Shown here: positions 33,927-34,143 of the stretch, one piece after another
How the letters are laid out: every line of letters begins with the position of its first letter
Numbering within the stretch: the stretch's first letter is position 1
Assembly: GCA_017534705.1 (NCBI GenBank)
Contig: JAFXVU010000076.1
Location: 1-34,143 of the forward strand
DNA from: Bacteroidaceae bacterium
GTDB taxonomy: Bacteria; Bacteroidota; Bacteroidia; Bacteroidales; Bacteroidaceae
Direction: 5' to 3'
DNA length: 34,143 bases
Notes under the pieces: model-generated
What the model saw: the letters and a program-made list of their open reading frames with translations, nothing else
What the model was told of the DNA's origin: nothing
The model's database searches: none
Translations under genes and position numbers: made by a program

Positions 33927-34143
33927 TTATTCTTTATTTTTGGAGTCCATGTAAATCGTGACAGGGCCATTATTCGTGAGTCTAACGTTCATTTCAGCGC
34001 CAAATACTCCTGTTGAAATGTCTTTACCCATCTCGAACTTTAAAGCATCGCAGAATTGATTGTAGAGAGGTATAGTGATTTCATGACTTCCAGCCCTCAA
34101 GTAAGACGGACGGTTACCTTTCTTATAAGAAGCCCAGAGGGTG
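33927..34143 (-). CDS. dtd: D-aminoacyl-tRNA deacylase, C-terminal part
   Basis: Only the last 71 codons are inside the window; the 5' part lies beyond 34143. The visible end includes NRPSYLRAG, the catalytic-side motif TGVFGAEMNV and NNGPVTIYMDS, which mark Dtd, the enzyme that hydrolyses D-amino acids from mischarged tRNA. Tandem stop codons (TAA TAA) end it at 33927 and 33924. It appears to lead the dtd, MazG-like, deoC run. Confidence 0.93.
   Translation of the reverse strand, partial: TLWASYKKGNRPSYLRAGSHEITIPLYNQFCDALKFEMGKDISTGVFGAEMNVRLTNNGPVTIYMDSKNKE

Noticed and set aside
1..34143. A multi-gene defence, secondary-metabolite or mobile system
   Set aside because: I looked for transposases, integrases, nucleases with partner genes, toxin-antitoxin pairs and synthase clusters. 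All genes seen are core or glycan-related, so none is claimed.

Overview
The window looks like chromosomal DNA of a Bacteroidales bacterium, most probably Prevotella or a close relative. The evidence is a PorZ-like type IX secretion protein, two different type IX-style C-terminal tails, a large modular secreted polysaccharide lyase beside a GH28-like enzyme, candidate promoters with the Bacteroidetes -7 element TAnnTTTG, no clear Shine-Dalgarno sequences, and AT-rich intergenic DNA with short palindromes and 7- and 9-nt tandem repeats. I see no rRNA, tRNA, transposase, phage gene, integrase or CRISPR array.

Layout. 1-7.9 kb (minus strand): a secreted S8 peptidase, then a two-gene unit of a 1442-aa LamG/alginate-lyase-like protein and a beta-helix glycosidase; the space between them holds a terminator and a cluster of compound palindromic repeats. 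8.1-10.1 kb (minus): an NAD-dependent SDR overlapping a PAP2-type membrane enzyme, probably a lipid-modifying pair. 10.4-13.3 kb (plus): RNase R and a small secreted orphan. 13.3-15.4 kb (minus): ychF and lgt, meeting the orphan gene at a shared bidirectional terminator. 15.8-16.4 kb (plus): a lipoprotein nitroreductase. 16.6-20.4 kb (minus): an AMP-dependent acyl-CoA ligase, a DUF4421-like envelope protein and a DUF4332-like helix-hairpin-helix protein. 20.6-28.3 kb (minus): leuS, a YitT transporter, rdgB, porZ and a Nit2/YafV-type amidase, possibly co-transcribed. 28.7-31.4 kb (minus): polA, divergent from a polyprenyl diphosphate synthase at 31.6-32.5 kb (plus). 32.6 kb to the end (minus): dtd (only its 3' end), a MazG-like pyrophosphohydrolase and deoC.

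How the genes fit together. Most are core genes: RNA decay, translation, replication, nucleotide house-cleaning, lipoprotein maturation and isoprenoid chains. The accessory part is the 1-8 kb block of exported hydrolases. PorZ links to it because secreted proteins with type IX tails, such as the large lyase, need that machinery. The points most worth a second look are the SDR-PAP2 pair, whose third PAP2 motif departs from the phosphatase consensus towards Aur1-like lipid transferases; the multidomain lyase and its partner; the acidic insert in the S8 peptidase; the secreted 160-aa orphan; and several families of intergenic palindromes and short tandem repeats. I did not find a convincing new multi-gene defence or mobile system, and say so plainly.
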